Below are positions 13,657-30,076 of a stretch of 64,000 bases of DNA, in pieces. How positions within the stretch are numbered: the stretch's first letter is position 1; each line of letters begins with the position of its first letter. The notes under the pieces were generated by a model. It saw nothing but the letters and a program-made list of their open reading frames with translations, searched no databases and was not told where the DNA came from. Source of the DNA: Acanthochromis polyacanthus (taxonomy: Eukaryota; Chordata; Actinopteri; Pomacentridae); NCBI RefSeq assembly GCF_021347895.1, contig NC_067124.1, positions 13,630,521-13,694,520 on the forward strand, given 5' to 3'. Made by a program: the position numbers and the translations under genes.

Positions 13657-13869
13657 GGTACCATCATTTTTGTCCAGCCCTATTTCATTAGTTTGTTTTT
13701 TTAAATAATTATGTTAATCAACAATTCAAAAGTAATGGCTGTTTTTGATTATTTAATTTTCAATAATTTTTTATTTATTGTTACTTTTGTGAGTTTCAAG
13801 TGATTTCAGTGAGAATTGTGGGTTTTTCCTTCTTTAACTGAGGGGTACCAACAATTTTGTCCACGTGTG
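13657..13869 (-). repeat. Right terminal inverted repeat of the Tc1 element
   Basis: Reverse complement of 12236-12447, with roughly six mismatches or indels by eye. It begins seven bases after the transposase stop codon. Confidence 0.9.
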
Positions 13870-13918
13870 TAATGTTTAAATAGGTGGTTTGGACTCCAGC
13901 AGAAACACACATTCAGTG

Positions 13919-13920
<2 letters not shown>

Positions 13921-14009
<89 letters not shown>
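13921..14009. repeat. (CA)n microsatellite with one TCT interruption
   Basis: CA runs 13921-13954 and 13958-14009. The array starts about 50 bp beyond the Tc1 element. Confidence 0.97.
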
Positions 14010-14011
<2 letters not shown>

Positions 14012-15022
14012 TGCAGAAGAAATATTCTTTTTACTACACTTACATAAGGATTTAAAAGTACTTTTTCATAGGTTGTGTTATTTATGATGTGCTAGTCGTC
14101 TTGCTGATAAAAACACATTTTCCATCACTCTGTAAGCCTGCCCACCTGAGTCTCTGTTTCTTATTTCACTCTGATCAGTGGCTAACTAAATCCTTTTATC
14201 TCCGTCGAAAGTTTGATCCAATGGTTTCTTTTTTTGAGGGATTTTATGCACATGGCTTTCTACTGTGTGAATCTCGGTTTCAGTTGTTTGGCTGTTGTCT
14301 GTAACAGATCTGACAGTTGGCCCTGAACTTTTCTACTGTCGATGTTAGACTTTGAAGGCACATAAAGACTCTGTGATTCTGATTCTTCTACAATTCCTGT
14401 AGTGTATCTAATAGTGAACTGTGTGTGATCTTCTATTTGATATAAAACAAAGGTAACATAACTAAACACAGAGTAGACGTTGTAGATGGTCTTGCCACCT
14501 TTTGCAGCCGCAGCTGCAACCAAACTCTTCCAAAAACTGGAGATCAGTGTTTGACATTGCTGCGATTTTAATTGTATTCCACTCTGAAGCCTCCTTACTC
14601 TTAGTTATGATCATAATCATGTTGCATAACGCAGCTGCACAGATTGATGATGTGACATTTTCCTGTCAGATTCTCTGGCAGAGACTAGAATTCTTGTTTG
14701 TCTCTAATATGGCAAAAAAGAAGTGGGGTTGAATGCATTTTCACAGCACTGTACATGCTACTGCAACCATCAAAACCACAAATGGACAAAAGAGACTCAT
14801 CTGTTTGAACACATGTGTATATGTGCACGCTCTCCTACCTCCTGATGGACATTATCAGATTTATGCATCTGCAGGAAGCCCTCTCTGCCCTCATGTCTGT
14901 GGATTTCACTATTACTTAATAGCTGCTAATAAACAATTTATGCCACTTAACTGGGGTAATACATTATATCTTGACACACGGTTGAGTAACCACCTTGACT
15001 TTTTCTCCCTCTCCTCTTCCAG
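14010..15022. other. Non-coding, nothing firm
   Basis: No domain, RNA gene or repeat recognised. The last 25 bases form a pyrimidine tract (ctccctctcctcttccag) leading into the exon-like segment at 15023. Confidence 0.4.
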
Positions 15023-15144
15023 TTGTGGAAAACAAAATACTTGGCGTTCAGCCACAGACAACATTGAGGCCCATTATCTTCTGCATGCTCTCTGAGGCAG
15101 CTCTGAAGCAAGGAGAGCTCAGCGAGGCCTCTCTTGCTGACCAG
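15023..15144 (+). other. Candidate internal exon of an unknown gene (or conserved non-coding block)
   Basis: A strong polypyrimidine tract and AG (15021-15022) precede a 122-bp segment that ends in CAG followed by GT (15145-15146). One frame is open across the whole segment as two leading bases plus 40 codons, with a protein-like composition (VENKILGVQPQ... ending ...LSEASLADQ). I do not recognise the family. A 40-codon open frame happens by chance fairly often, and the donor (GTATTA) is not ideal. The sequence after it, rich in ATTAAATATGAATA words, also looks like a conserved enhancer. No second exon in a compatible phase was found nearby. Confidence 0.25.
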
Positions 15145-15689
<545 letters not shown>

Positions 15690-15763
15690 CCCATCCAGCG
15701 CTCTCACATGTCAAAAGGAAAACAAATGATTCCCCCTGTACTCCCCTCATACACACAAACACG

Positions 15764-19891
<4,128 letters not shown>

Positions 19892-20817
19892 TTTGGGTTC
19901 TGTCTTAGGACCGATACTTTTCAAATTATACATGCTTCCTTTAGGCAATATTATTAGGAAGCTTTGTATTAACTTCCATTGTTATGCAGATGACACACAA
20001 TTGTATTTATCTATGAAGCCAGATGAAACTGATCAGCTAGCTAGACTGCAAGATTGTCTTAAGGACATTAAAACCTGGATGACTTTTAACTTCCTACTCC
20101 TAAATTCAGACAAAACTGAAGTCATTGTATTTGGCCCCAAACATCTTAGAAACTCACTTTCAATTCAAATAGTTATTCTGGATGGCATCACGTTGGCCTC
20201 CAGTACTGCTGTGAGGAATCTTGGAGTTATTTTTGACCAGGACATGTCCTTTAACTCACACATAAAGCAAGTCTGTAGGACCTCCTTTTTTCACCTGAGA
20301 AATATTGTAAAAATCAGGAACATCCTGTCTCAGAGTGATGCAGAAAAATTAGTTCATGCTTTTGTTACTTCCAGGCATGACTATTGCAATTCCTTATTAT
20401 CGGGTTGTCCAAATAGCTCTCTTAAACATCTACAGTTGATCCAAAACTCTGCTGCGAGAGTACTGACAGGAGTTAGCAAAAGAGATCATATTTCCCCTAT
20501 ACTTGCTTGTCTTCACTGGCTTCCTGTTAAATCCAGAATTGAATTTAAAATCCTTCTTCTGACATATAAAGCTCTTAATAACCAATCTCCATCATATCTT
20601 AAAGATCTGATAGTACCATATTATCCTAGTAGAACTCTTCGCTCTCAAACTGCAGGCTTACTTGTTGTTCCTAGAATTTCTAAAAGTAGAATGGGAGGCA
20701 GAGCCTTCAGTTATCAGCTCCTCTCCTGTGGAACCTGCTCCCAGTTTGGGTTCGGGAGGCAGATACCCTCTCTATTTTTAAGACCAGGCTTAAAATGTTC
20801 TTTTTGACAAATAGTTA
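19892..20817 (+). pseudogene. LINE reverse transcriptase C-terminal half, frameshifted
   Basis: Reverse transcriptase of an L2/CR1-type LINE, the enzyme that copies the element's RNA into the genome. Visible motifs in order: GSVLGPILF at the truncated start; the catalytic YADD box at 19983-19994 ([13 protein letters not shown]); [24 protein letters not shown]; then the thumb/connection region with HYDYCN-like [44 protein letters not shown] and a conserved [18 protein letters not shown] stretch. After about 20715 the original frame is lost through a one-base change. The expected ending (LLWN...VRE) continues in another frame to TAG near 20817. The endonuclease domain and RT fingers are absent because of truncation. 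It is not functional. Confidence 0.85.
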
Positions 20818-21648
20818 GGGCTGACTGGGTGACCCACAGGGGTTCGGCTTGTGTCTTCATTGCACAGCTGACTCCCTCTTGGACGTCCCTTCGTTCTGCC
20901 TCTAGTCATGCTGCTATAGGCCTAGGCTGCTGGGGGACTTCTCTTGACGCACTGAGCCCTTCTCTATCTACCTTTACATTTAATATGTATACCGTTATTG
21001 CAGTACATTCACTCTGTTTCCCCCTGTGCTATTTCTCCGAGTGTCCCTGGTCCCAGAGCTGGATGCTTCAGATCTGCGGTTGATGTTCCACCAACCGGTC
21101 CAGTCTCCACCATGTCCACTGTGGGATGCTGCTGCTGACCTTCCTCCAGCCCTCTGCTTCCAACTCCCTTTTTCCACCAGTCAACTCTGCATCGCCTTCA
21201 CTATACTTGTTATGCTAACTTACATACTGTTTGAATTTTACTGCTAGCTATATATGGAGTATGTTTAATGTCAGAGCCGTACATCATAAGAGTAAACTAT
21301 GAGTCAGTTTTCAATGTTAGCTTATACTTTGTCTGTGTCACATATCCTGTCATGCATGTATCCAAATGTGTGTTGTACTTTCCTTGCTTTCCCACCCCTC
21401 CCTCTTCTCCCATCCCTCCCCCTTGCTCTCCTCTGTCCTTCTCAACCCGCCCGGCCAGCAGGCAGATGGGTCCTCCCTATATAGAGCCGGGTTCTGCTCG
21501 AGGTTTCGTCCCTGTTAAAAGGGTGTTTTCCTTGCCACTGTCGCCTTTGGGCTTGCTCTGGGGTCAGGCATATGGGTTCTGTAAAGCGTCTTGAGACAAT
21601 TTGACTGTAATTGACGCTATATAAATAAAATTGAATTGAATTGAATTT
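19892..21648 (+). mobile_element. 5'-truncated L2/CR1-type LINE, about 1.75 kb
   Basis: The copy starts abruptly inside the reverse transcriptase domain (at the GSVLGPILF motif) and runs to a typical 3' end. That end has a CTTGAGACAATTTGACTGT-like stretch, GACGCTATATAAATAAAAT and a short (ATTGA)n tail at about 21628-21648. Such 5' truncation is usual for target-primed LINE insertions, and the 3' terminal pattern matches the L2/CR1 group of fish. The 3' untranslated part (20818-21648) is long and has a C/T-rich patch at about 21388-21460. I could not define target duplications. Confidence 0.85.
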
Positions 21649-22599
21649 GTTTAATGCACTTACTCACCTTCAAAGAAGCAGGCAGTGAGGGTTGTGGTTA
21701 TGCAGTTGTTTAGCTTGAGAGGTATTAGTTATCTACTTTAAAAATACAAACTGGAGGATATTTTTGCTGGCTTTTGTAACTAGGAGTTCATGTGGGTATG
21801 GTGTCGCTAGAGGAATGAAAGTTGTAGGTGACTTTCTGTTTTTGCTTTTATTTTGCAGTTCTGAGTCAATAAAAAAAAAACTGAAATACATTTCCACAAC
21901 ATGACACAGACACTCCAGTGACAACTGTGTCTTTCTGTGTTAAAGTGTTTTTAACTTCAACTTTAAAGTGGTGGTCTAGTAGCACTAAAAAGCAAAGTGA
22001 TTATATAGTTGCACAGTTCCAATGTCTAAAGCATTTCAAAAGTGGATTGTCTTCAAGCAGTCTGTTCTTTTCCAGATACATTTTCAGTATTTCTTCAGAC
22101 TTCTTTTCCTAATTTTTCATATTTTACGTGCATATTGAATGCACATTTGCCGCTAACCGATGATTAATGTGGCAACGTGCAATATGGTTGTTTGATCACT
22201 GCTGAATGGCATTCTGTCATGTTTTTAGTTTGTATGTTTATCCGGAATTGTGTATGCTAACAAACGAAAGAGTGTAGTATTCCTTCTTCCGCTCTCAAGC
22301 AAGCAAAAATGTACAAAGTAAAAAGCCACTTGTGAACTGGATTCTGGTAGCTTCATGAAGTTGAAAAGCAAAAACGCCATGTCTGGTGGACATTTGGGGT
22401 TGATGTTCTTCCTGCAGGTTGTAAGTTGTGAAGTAGGTGAATAAACACTGTGGTTTAAGAAATGTCTTTGTCCCAAGACATTAAAGCTTATCTCACTATT
22501 CTCACCATTCTCTTGCTAACACATTATTTTTTAATTCTTTGAATCTGCTAAACCTCAGCAGTCATATTTTTCCCCATGTTGGCTCTTTTTTCACTGCAG
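21649..22599. other. Non-coding, nothing recognised
   Basis: AT-rich DNA between the LINE tail and a pyrimidine-AG site at 22597-22599. No domain or repeat seen. Confidence 0.4.
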
Positions 22600-22706
22600 T
22601 GTATAATGATGAACCTCTATGGAAACAGCACCACAATGCCAAGGAGCGGAAGAAACTCAGAAATATCTTTCGAGCAGTATGGAATAAATATTACACCATA
22701 GAATAA
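22600..22706 (+). other. Weak candidate terminal exon, unknown
   Basis: TTTTTTCACTGCAG ends at 22599. It is followed by two bases and a 34-codon basic frame (YNDEPLWKQHHNAKERKKLR...) ending at TAA 22704-22706, which overlaps an AATAAA polyadenylation word. The family is not recognised. Chance is the likelier explanation. Confidence 0.12.
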
Positions 22707-23095
22707 AAAAATATATTCATTATTTATTTGTAAATTTTTAAAAAAAAAACCTGTTGTCAACATGCCCAACATTTTTCAAGTGTTCATAGGTGTTACCAAT
22801 ACTGGCTCCACATGCTATAGATATTTTGCTGCTTATATTTTTAAATGTGCTTCCATACTTCTTCTCACTGCTCAGGGAAAACACAGCCTGCAGTTTAACT
22901 CAGCTCAGCCAAAATCTCTGAATCGTTCGTGCTCAATCATGGCTTCACAGTTGCAACGAGGTTCACAGAATCTTGTGTTCTTTTTTTAAAAAATTTGGGT
23001 GAAATATCATGATTTTAAGCTTAGTTAGGATTAAGTTTCCCAATGAAACATGATGTCACAGATGACTAGAAAGTACAAAATCCAATGATTCTTTC
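22707..23095. other. Non-coding, nothing recognised
   Basis: Very AT-rich with A and T homopolymers. Confidence 0.4.
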
Positions 23096-23190
23096 TGTTT
23101 CATTCTGTGATGCGCAGTGTGGGTCAGGAGACACCCATTTTCCATTGGATTTGGGTCACTATTGACCCATGTTGTGCATCAAAGGTTTAA
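23096..23190. repeat. Short inverted-repeat fragment (TTAAACCTTTGATGCACAAC type)
   Basis: The left arm tgatgcgcagtgtgggtca and the right arm ttgacccatgttgtgcatca are imperfect reverse complements around a core of about 40 bp. Read on the minus strand it begins TTAAACCTTTGATGCACAAC, a pattern I recall as the end of a fish DNA transposon. Only a fragment is present. Confidence 0.45.
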
Positions 23191-26100
23191 ACAGTTTCTG
23201 GCTTTTATAATTGATGCAGTTTGGGTCTTCAAGCCTATGGAAGTTCTGTTGTTCATGATTCTATGAGTCCAACAAACACAATGAAAAGCAGTGAGTTCTG
23301 CAGGAAAACTACCATATGTGGCACAGACGTTTTATCTGGTATCATAAACCTCATCCTGTTTTATTTGAAAATATAATCTTTTTATAACATAGTGTGTTTT
23401 TGTTTAACAGATTTCATAAAACCTAAAATCACCTCCAAGTCAGTAGCATTGTTTTTGGACAGATGCATGTCATTTATTGAAGACTTCTTCTATGCTGACT
23501 AGCATTGTAACCTCAATATGTCCTTTCAACCAGTATCTATACGCAGCTTATCCTGTAGAGGTTGTGGAACCTCAAATACAGCGAGGAGAAAACAAAATGT
23601 TTCCCTTTGATGGCGAGCGAATGTCTGCACGAAAATCACTGTAACAAGTGTTTGTGGCTGTTGTGACTGTTGGAAAACAACGTCAGCCATCATGTAACTG
23701 CAGCTGCGACAATTACCAGCACTGTTCAGCTGGCTCTGATTACAGAGCACAGCCAGAACCAGGATAGTCATTAAGATTATTAGTTTGTGAATTGGCAGGT
23801 GGAGGATGTTTTGGAATTGTTGTTCATGATCTTTAATGAACATGATCATTCTTCCTGTCTTAAATGTGAGCGTTTTCTAGTACATGAGGCACATAATAAA
23901 ATGACATATTTGATACCCAGTTAAAATTCAAGATGCTTATTTAGAGTATAATTAGCAGCATATGTAGTTTCAGGCATGTCTACTGAACGAGCCACATCAT
24001 TAAACCAATGGACTGAACTCTCCGTGTCATTGTACCTGTTGTGATGTTTCTTGTTGGTCATTCATGGCAGGCTAATTTGAGAATTACAAGAGACAGCCAC
24101 ACTGTAAGGGCTGCACTGTAATTGTAGATCATCCTGTATCTGGTGATCTTAAACAGGGCATTCTGCTTGTCTTTTCTATACTGCCCTAAAGCCTCCAACC
24201 CTCCCACAGCTGTGTTTTACAATGTGTCTCATCGTTTTTCTACTGAGGAAGTCTCCCAGTTGACACTTCTCTTTGTAGAAGTTCATGCTAAGAGACCTGC
24301 ATGAGTTTTGATCTTTATGTCACATCTTTACCTGCACACGCACACACACAGCTTCAACACAGTAATATCTTCTATACATGTCAGGACTTTTGCTGTGCAT
24401 CCCTTGTTTCAGAGTGTAAATGGTTTGGCTTCGTTATCTGTGTCTGATTGTTACCTCTGCTGAAGATGTATTTGTGTACATAGTTCAGTGAGAACTATGT
24501 ACATGCATTGTGGCAGGGATTTATCAAAGGTCCACCAGTGGCACTTCATGTTGGCTTTTCCATTAATTTGTCACCTGTCTGTTCAAGTTGATGCAACGTC
24601 TATCGGTAAAACTGGTTGTGACAACTAGTGACTAATCAACTTACCTTTAGCCTGATTTCTAAGCTGTAGTGCAGCAGTGTTTTATTTTTTGTTTTTTGTA
24701 TTTTTGCTCTCACATTTCATTATTTCTTTATAATGAATTTTTTTGACTCTGCTTTGACCAACTTCTAAAAATGCTCAGTAATTATTGCAAAATGAACTTA
24801 GGATGTGACTGATCAGTGTCACTGCTCCATCTTCCAAATATGGTCGATAACAATAGAGATGATTATTCCAGACTTTGTTTTGTGTTATTTAATGGTTAAA
24901 GTTGTAGTAGGCAGAAATATAGAAAGGGAAATCCTCCTCCCACATGCTTCAAAACCATAAAAATAATTCATCTGCAAGTCAACATTCAGTTCACACAGGA
25001 TTCAAATCCCTCTCTCCTGACTCAAACTCTTTTTAAGTCATTGCACCACAACATCTTTCTTTCACTTTGTTGCTTTTCATACTATCTCACCTGATTTGCT
25101 GTGAAGAAAGTCTCCTATCATTGGTTTGATTTTCTAAAGCCTGAAAACGAAACCAAGAGGTGCAGAGGTCTAGTTTCTTCTCAAATGCAATATGCTAAAA
25201 TGTTATTATTTTGCTTACTAATACCAAAATCTACCTACTCTAACTTTAAATGCCCGTCTAAATGTCACAAGTTCCCGGCATATAAAAGTAAATGTCACCT
25301 GATGATTACAATAACTGTCCCTTCTCTTCAAAGTATCATTTTTCTGCCGTCTGACATCACAGACTTGTTGTTCTGCGTGAACTGTTCTCTCTGTTTATCT
25401 TTACGGAATCCAGATGAACTCTTGCTGAAAGGACAGTGGCCAAACATCTGTGTGCTGGCACTGAGCAGCGACAGGTCTGCTGCAGACTGGTAATGTGCAC
25501 GGAAAACATGCGGGCACACACACAGCTGCATGCTTGACACACACATATTGTGATACACGGTCACAAACACGTAATTATACCTGGAAGCGCTCGATGTTAT
25601 GTCTTTAGCAGGTGCTCTGTAAGTAAACTTTCAACACAGACTTGGAGCGGCTCGCTGAGAGCCACGAACACCTCAACGGCTCAACTTCAGATCACCAGAC
25701 AGACAGAGAAGAATGAAGGCAAATCCTGTTACAAAGCCGCTACGTCCTTGACACGAAAACCTCAAGATGCTCATGAGGTGAAAGCAAAATTAGGTTAGAA
25801 AGACAACAAAAGTAAGAAAAAGGTTATCACCTAATTTCCAGCACACAGATGTGGTTGTTTTAGCTGTGATACTGTTCCAGTTGGCACTGCTTCTCTGGAC
25901 TAAACATGTTGTTAAACCTCTCCCCCTCATGTTTTCCTTTTCAAACCATGCTTTTCTTTTATGAATGTTGTATATCTACGGCTGAAACCGTTTTCCACTG
26001 TTCAGGATGACACGGAACACCTGCTGTTCTTGTTCTGTGCTCAACTCCATTCCAGTATAAAGATTTTTCTTCTTCTGGCTGCTGCAAAGTCAAGGACACT

Positions 26101-29100
26101 GAAAGACAGACCATGACAGTGATGATGTTTACCAAACTTAACCCTTTTTCTTTTCATATTTCTGTGTCTGTGCTTGTCTGTGTTGTGTGTGTGTGTGTTT
26201 TTAGGCCGCATTTTCGCATTTCTTTCTTTTTGGCTGCAGTAAAACATATCATGTCAAGAAAGCAGACGTGATGACTATTCAGAGCAGACGTAATAACACT
26301 GAGGACAAACCATGATAGCTGATATTCACAGACTGCTGCATAATCATCTTCTTAAAGAGTCCAAGTAACGTTGATCTGACAGCATTGTTTTGATGTCCTC
26401 TTTTTTTCTCCGTGAAAAACAGCAGGTTTGTGTTTGGGCAGATGGACGGGAGTTGGCCGATGCTCTCTGGGGATGAAATCAACTCTGCCATAGACCAAGG
26501 TCCGTGTTTATCTTTGGGCTTTATTAGATGTTGATGTTGGCCGTGTGAGAGAACCACTTGTTTAAAAAACTATTTTTAAGGGAAAGGGAAAAGAGAGCGA
26601 GAGAGAAAGAGGCGGGCTGAGGACAGGGAGAGAGAGAAAGACTGCAGTACGTTTTGGATTTAATCAACTGTACATCTGGATAAAAAGACACACATGAACA
26701 TCGGAATTTAGCCTCTCTGTTTGCACAAATACTACAGGCCTGTCAGCTCCATTTGCTCAAAATGTAGTTAGAGAAGTAGGATATGTATGTTTGCATTAAA
26801 GGAAGGAACCAAGTCAGTTGGGAGCTGCTGGACTGATGCCTTATTGTGATTCTACTTGTGATTTTAACCTGATTAACTGAAGTCAGTCCCATTCTGATTG
26901 CTGGGAGAAGTACTATCGTTGGAAGGTCCAGCCGGTGATCCAGCTGTCTGTCACACTGCTGGAGACAACTCGAGCTGAGGCCTTAACGCTGCAGCGCTTG
27001 ATTTGACCCTGTGCTGGCCCCGGTGTGTAAAAGTGTTTTACACTATGTGTGCTTTGTCAGCACTTGGAAAACACACTGGCCTGAACTACACCTACAGCAG
27101 GACTATGAGAGATGTTTTTGGTTTCCTTCCATTTAAACAAACATTAGTCGTGTTTGCTCTAACCACGTGTAGAAAGCAGTCTTCCTGCAGCACGCCAAAG
27201 TATTTTAGACTTAGCAAAATGCAACAGCGAAATATAAAAACTTTAACAGTTAGATTACATTACCATAGTTATAACATAACTCTCTATTTTCCACCACAAT
27301 GACTCTTTTTATTGCAGAGAATTTGGTTTTACCCAAATAAAAATCAACCAGCAATGCTGTTTCCTCAGGCTCAGGCATTTTCCGAGTCCATACCAAGTCC
27401 AAAAAGAGGTGTTTCAGAGGTATCATTAACCACATCGCCTGTGTGAGTTTGACAAAGAGGTCTGGTCATGCAAGATTACCACTACTGAGGTAATCAGAGG
27501 TGAAAGCAAGGTGAAAAGGAGAAGAATTTTAAAGAATTCACCAAGTTGAATAATCAAGAGAGTGAGATGAGGTAGAAGGAGAGAGAGATAAGAAGACAAA
27601 TGAAGAAACAAAAGCAGGAGGACAGCAGAGCAGTGACAGTGCTAGAGATGCACCTGAGTGCAGTTGAAGTGCAATGAAGACTCATGGGAAGACAAACTTG
27701 GGGTGCAATAGGTCGAAGCCACCGACGTTTGGCTGCTGCTTCTATATGCGTTGTGTCAAACTGCTTGATGCGATATGAGGACACACGAGAGGAAGGAGTC
27801 CGTCTGTCTTCACCTAAAATCATTCTGTTGATACAGTAAGCTACTCTGTAAATGATCTTGTCTTGTGGCAGCTGTTTTTAAGACAGATAAATGCATATAA
27901 ATGAATGAAGAGAGCAGCAGAGGACTGACAGACCTGTAAGTGAATTGTCATATGGGCAGAGAAACAGTCAGTAAGACAAGCAGACACATAGATAGTTAGA
28001 TTCTTTATTTATTGTTTTATATTTAGACTGTAAAAGAAACAGACAAGGAAGTCTATCAGATGGGCCAGTGGAGACTCATGTGGAACAACAAAGAGACAAT
28101 GGATGAATGTAGAACAGAGTGAGAAATGTGGGAATGTGGACCAAGAGATGTTTGTGACAGAAAGTTCTGGATGCGCACCAAATTCAAGACAAATTGAGTC
28201 TGTGCAGTGGCACAAAAATCACACAGTGACTGACAAACAAACACACAGATCCACCAAAAATGTTATTATTTCATCATTTTATATGATTGTCAGCAGGAAA
28301 ATGGTGTCATTGATCCATTACAACTGTTTTACCTGTTTAGAAATGATGTGCATCCTTAAAATGCAGCTTGTCCTCAGTGAAAGACTTCATGAATTTGTCG
28401 GTTGTCCACATAGTAAAACAGTGAACATGACACCTGCCCAGCAGCTGATGTGAGGATACAGTGTGTCAAAAAAGCTGGTGTGTGTTGCACTTACTCCTGC
28501 TGCCTTGTGTATATGTATATGTAAAGTACATTTCAGTCATCATGTGTAAAAGCACTTTAGCGTGCTTGTTCAGTCCAACACAGGACATGTTTGGCTGTGA
28601 CGAGAGGTTAAGTCAGTTGCCAAACTAAACAAAGAGGTGTATCTGCTTTCCCTGCAAGAAAAAAAATCTGGCTGTCCTGTGTCCACTGGATTTAGTGAAA
28701 ACATGCTCTGTTTTTGCACAGTAGTAGATCTTGCAGGGTGTTTGTTTTTAGCATCTTGCAGAGATGGGATAAATTTATGTCAGTCTTAATAATGAAATTG
28801 AGACTTTTGGACTAAATGCACAATATAAACAACTAGAATTGCAAATTTTAGGTTGGATCTACCATGTCTCCTTCCATTTTCATAAGGCTTCCCACTATGT
28901 GTTGGAAATTAGTCCTGTAAATCTGTCAGAATCATGTTTTGACACAAACCCTAAGTGGTAGTGATGATTTACTAGAGTCCAAGATGAAGTAGGAAAAGCA
29001 TCAGTGGTAAAAGGAGATGTAATGTACCATAAGGTCATTACTGATGACTGCTTAGAATGAACATCTCTGTTTTCTTTCTCCCCCTCTCCCCCTGTCTGTC

Positions 29101-29342
29101 TGCGCCCCCTCCACCACCCATATCTGTCATCCTGCTGTTATTTATTGCCTCTGTCCTCAGTCCCCAGGGTTTATTTATATGTTTCTACAAAATGCGTGTG
29201 AGCAAGGTGCTTTATTAATGGGGTGTCGAAGGCAAAAGCATAGACGGGGGGAAATGAGGTACTTGAGGTTAGGGAGGTATTCATCTCGTCAAGACAAATA
29301 CTGAGTTCCCTTTTGTCTCTTTACTGTTTAACATGTTCCTCG
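23191..29342. other. Non-coding, nothing firm over about 6 kb
   Basis: No gene, RNA gene or transposon recognised. A 12-bp perfect hairpin is at 24475-24503. Purine-rich patches (GAGAGA) are at about 26580-26640 and 27555-27600. The longest open frames (100-130 codons) lack domains and conserved-looking composition. Confidence 0.35.
24475..24503. other. Perfect 12-bp stem, 5-nt loop hairpin
   Basis: TGTACATAGTTC at 24475-24486 is the exact reverse complement of GAACTATGTACA at 24492-24503, with loop agtga. Confidence 0.65.
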
Positions 29343-29481
29343 TACAGTGGGTATGGAAAGTATTCAGAGCCCTTGAAATTTTTCACTCTCTGTGTCATTG
29401 CAGCCATTTGCCAATATCAAAAAAGTTCATTTTATTTCTCATTAATGTAAACTCAGCACCCCATCTTGACAGAAAAAAAAC

Positions 29482-29846
29482 ATCCATCCATCCTCTATAC
29501 ACCGCTTTATCCTCACTAGGGTCGCAGGGGGTGCTGGAGCCTATCCCAGCTGACTCGAGTGAAGGCAGGGGACACCCAGGACAGGTCACCAGTCTGTCGC
29601 AGGGCTACATACACAGACGAACAATCACACTCGCATTCACACCTACGGACAATTTAGAGTACTCAGTTAACCTCAGCATATTTTTGGACTGTGGGAGGAA
29701 GCCGGAGTGCCCGGAGAAAACCCACGCATGCACAGGTAGAACATGCAAACTCCATGCAGAAAGATCCCAGGCCCACCCCAGGATTCGAACCAGGGATCTT
29801 CTTGCTGCAAGGCGAAAGTGCTAACCACTACTCCACTGAGCAGCCC
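29482..29846 (-). mobile_element. tRNA-derived SINE, antisense, inside the Tc1 left arm
   Basis: Read on the minus strand, the head (GGGCTGCTCAGTGGAGTAGT) carries a tRNA-like A box (GTGGTTAGCACTTTCGCC) and a B box (GGTTCGAATCC, plus-strand 29781-29791). A body that includes GCATGTTCTCCCTGTGCAT-like and GGCTTCCTCCCACAGTCC words follows, and the tail is (GGAT)n. It is bounded by agaaaaaaaac at 29471-29481 and a longer agaaa...ac run from 29847, which I read as an A-rich target duplication. The copy at 54407-54760 is the same family in the opposite orientation. Internal Pol III promoter boxes are present, but transcription is unknown. Confidence 0.88.
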
Positions 29847-30076
29847 AGAAAAAAAAAAAAACAGAAATGTGGAAATTTTTGCAAATTTATTAAAAAAGAA
29901 AAACTGAAATATCACATGGTCATAAGTATTCAGACCCCCATGCTGTCCATTTCTTCTGATCCTCCTCGAGATGGTTCTGCTTCTTTATTGGAGTCCAGCT
30001 GTGTTTAATTAAACTGATTGGACTTGATTAGGAAAGGCACACACCTGTCTATATAAGACCTTACAGCTCACAGTGC

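Noticed and set aside
29333..29824. 163-codon frame
   Set aside because: It runs through the Tc1 left arm and the antisense SINE and is not a gene.
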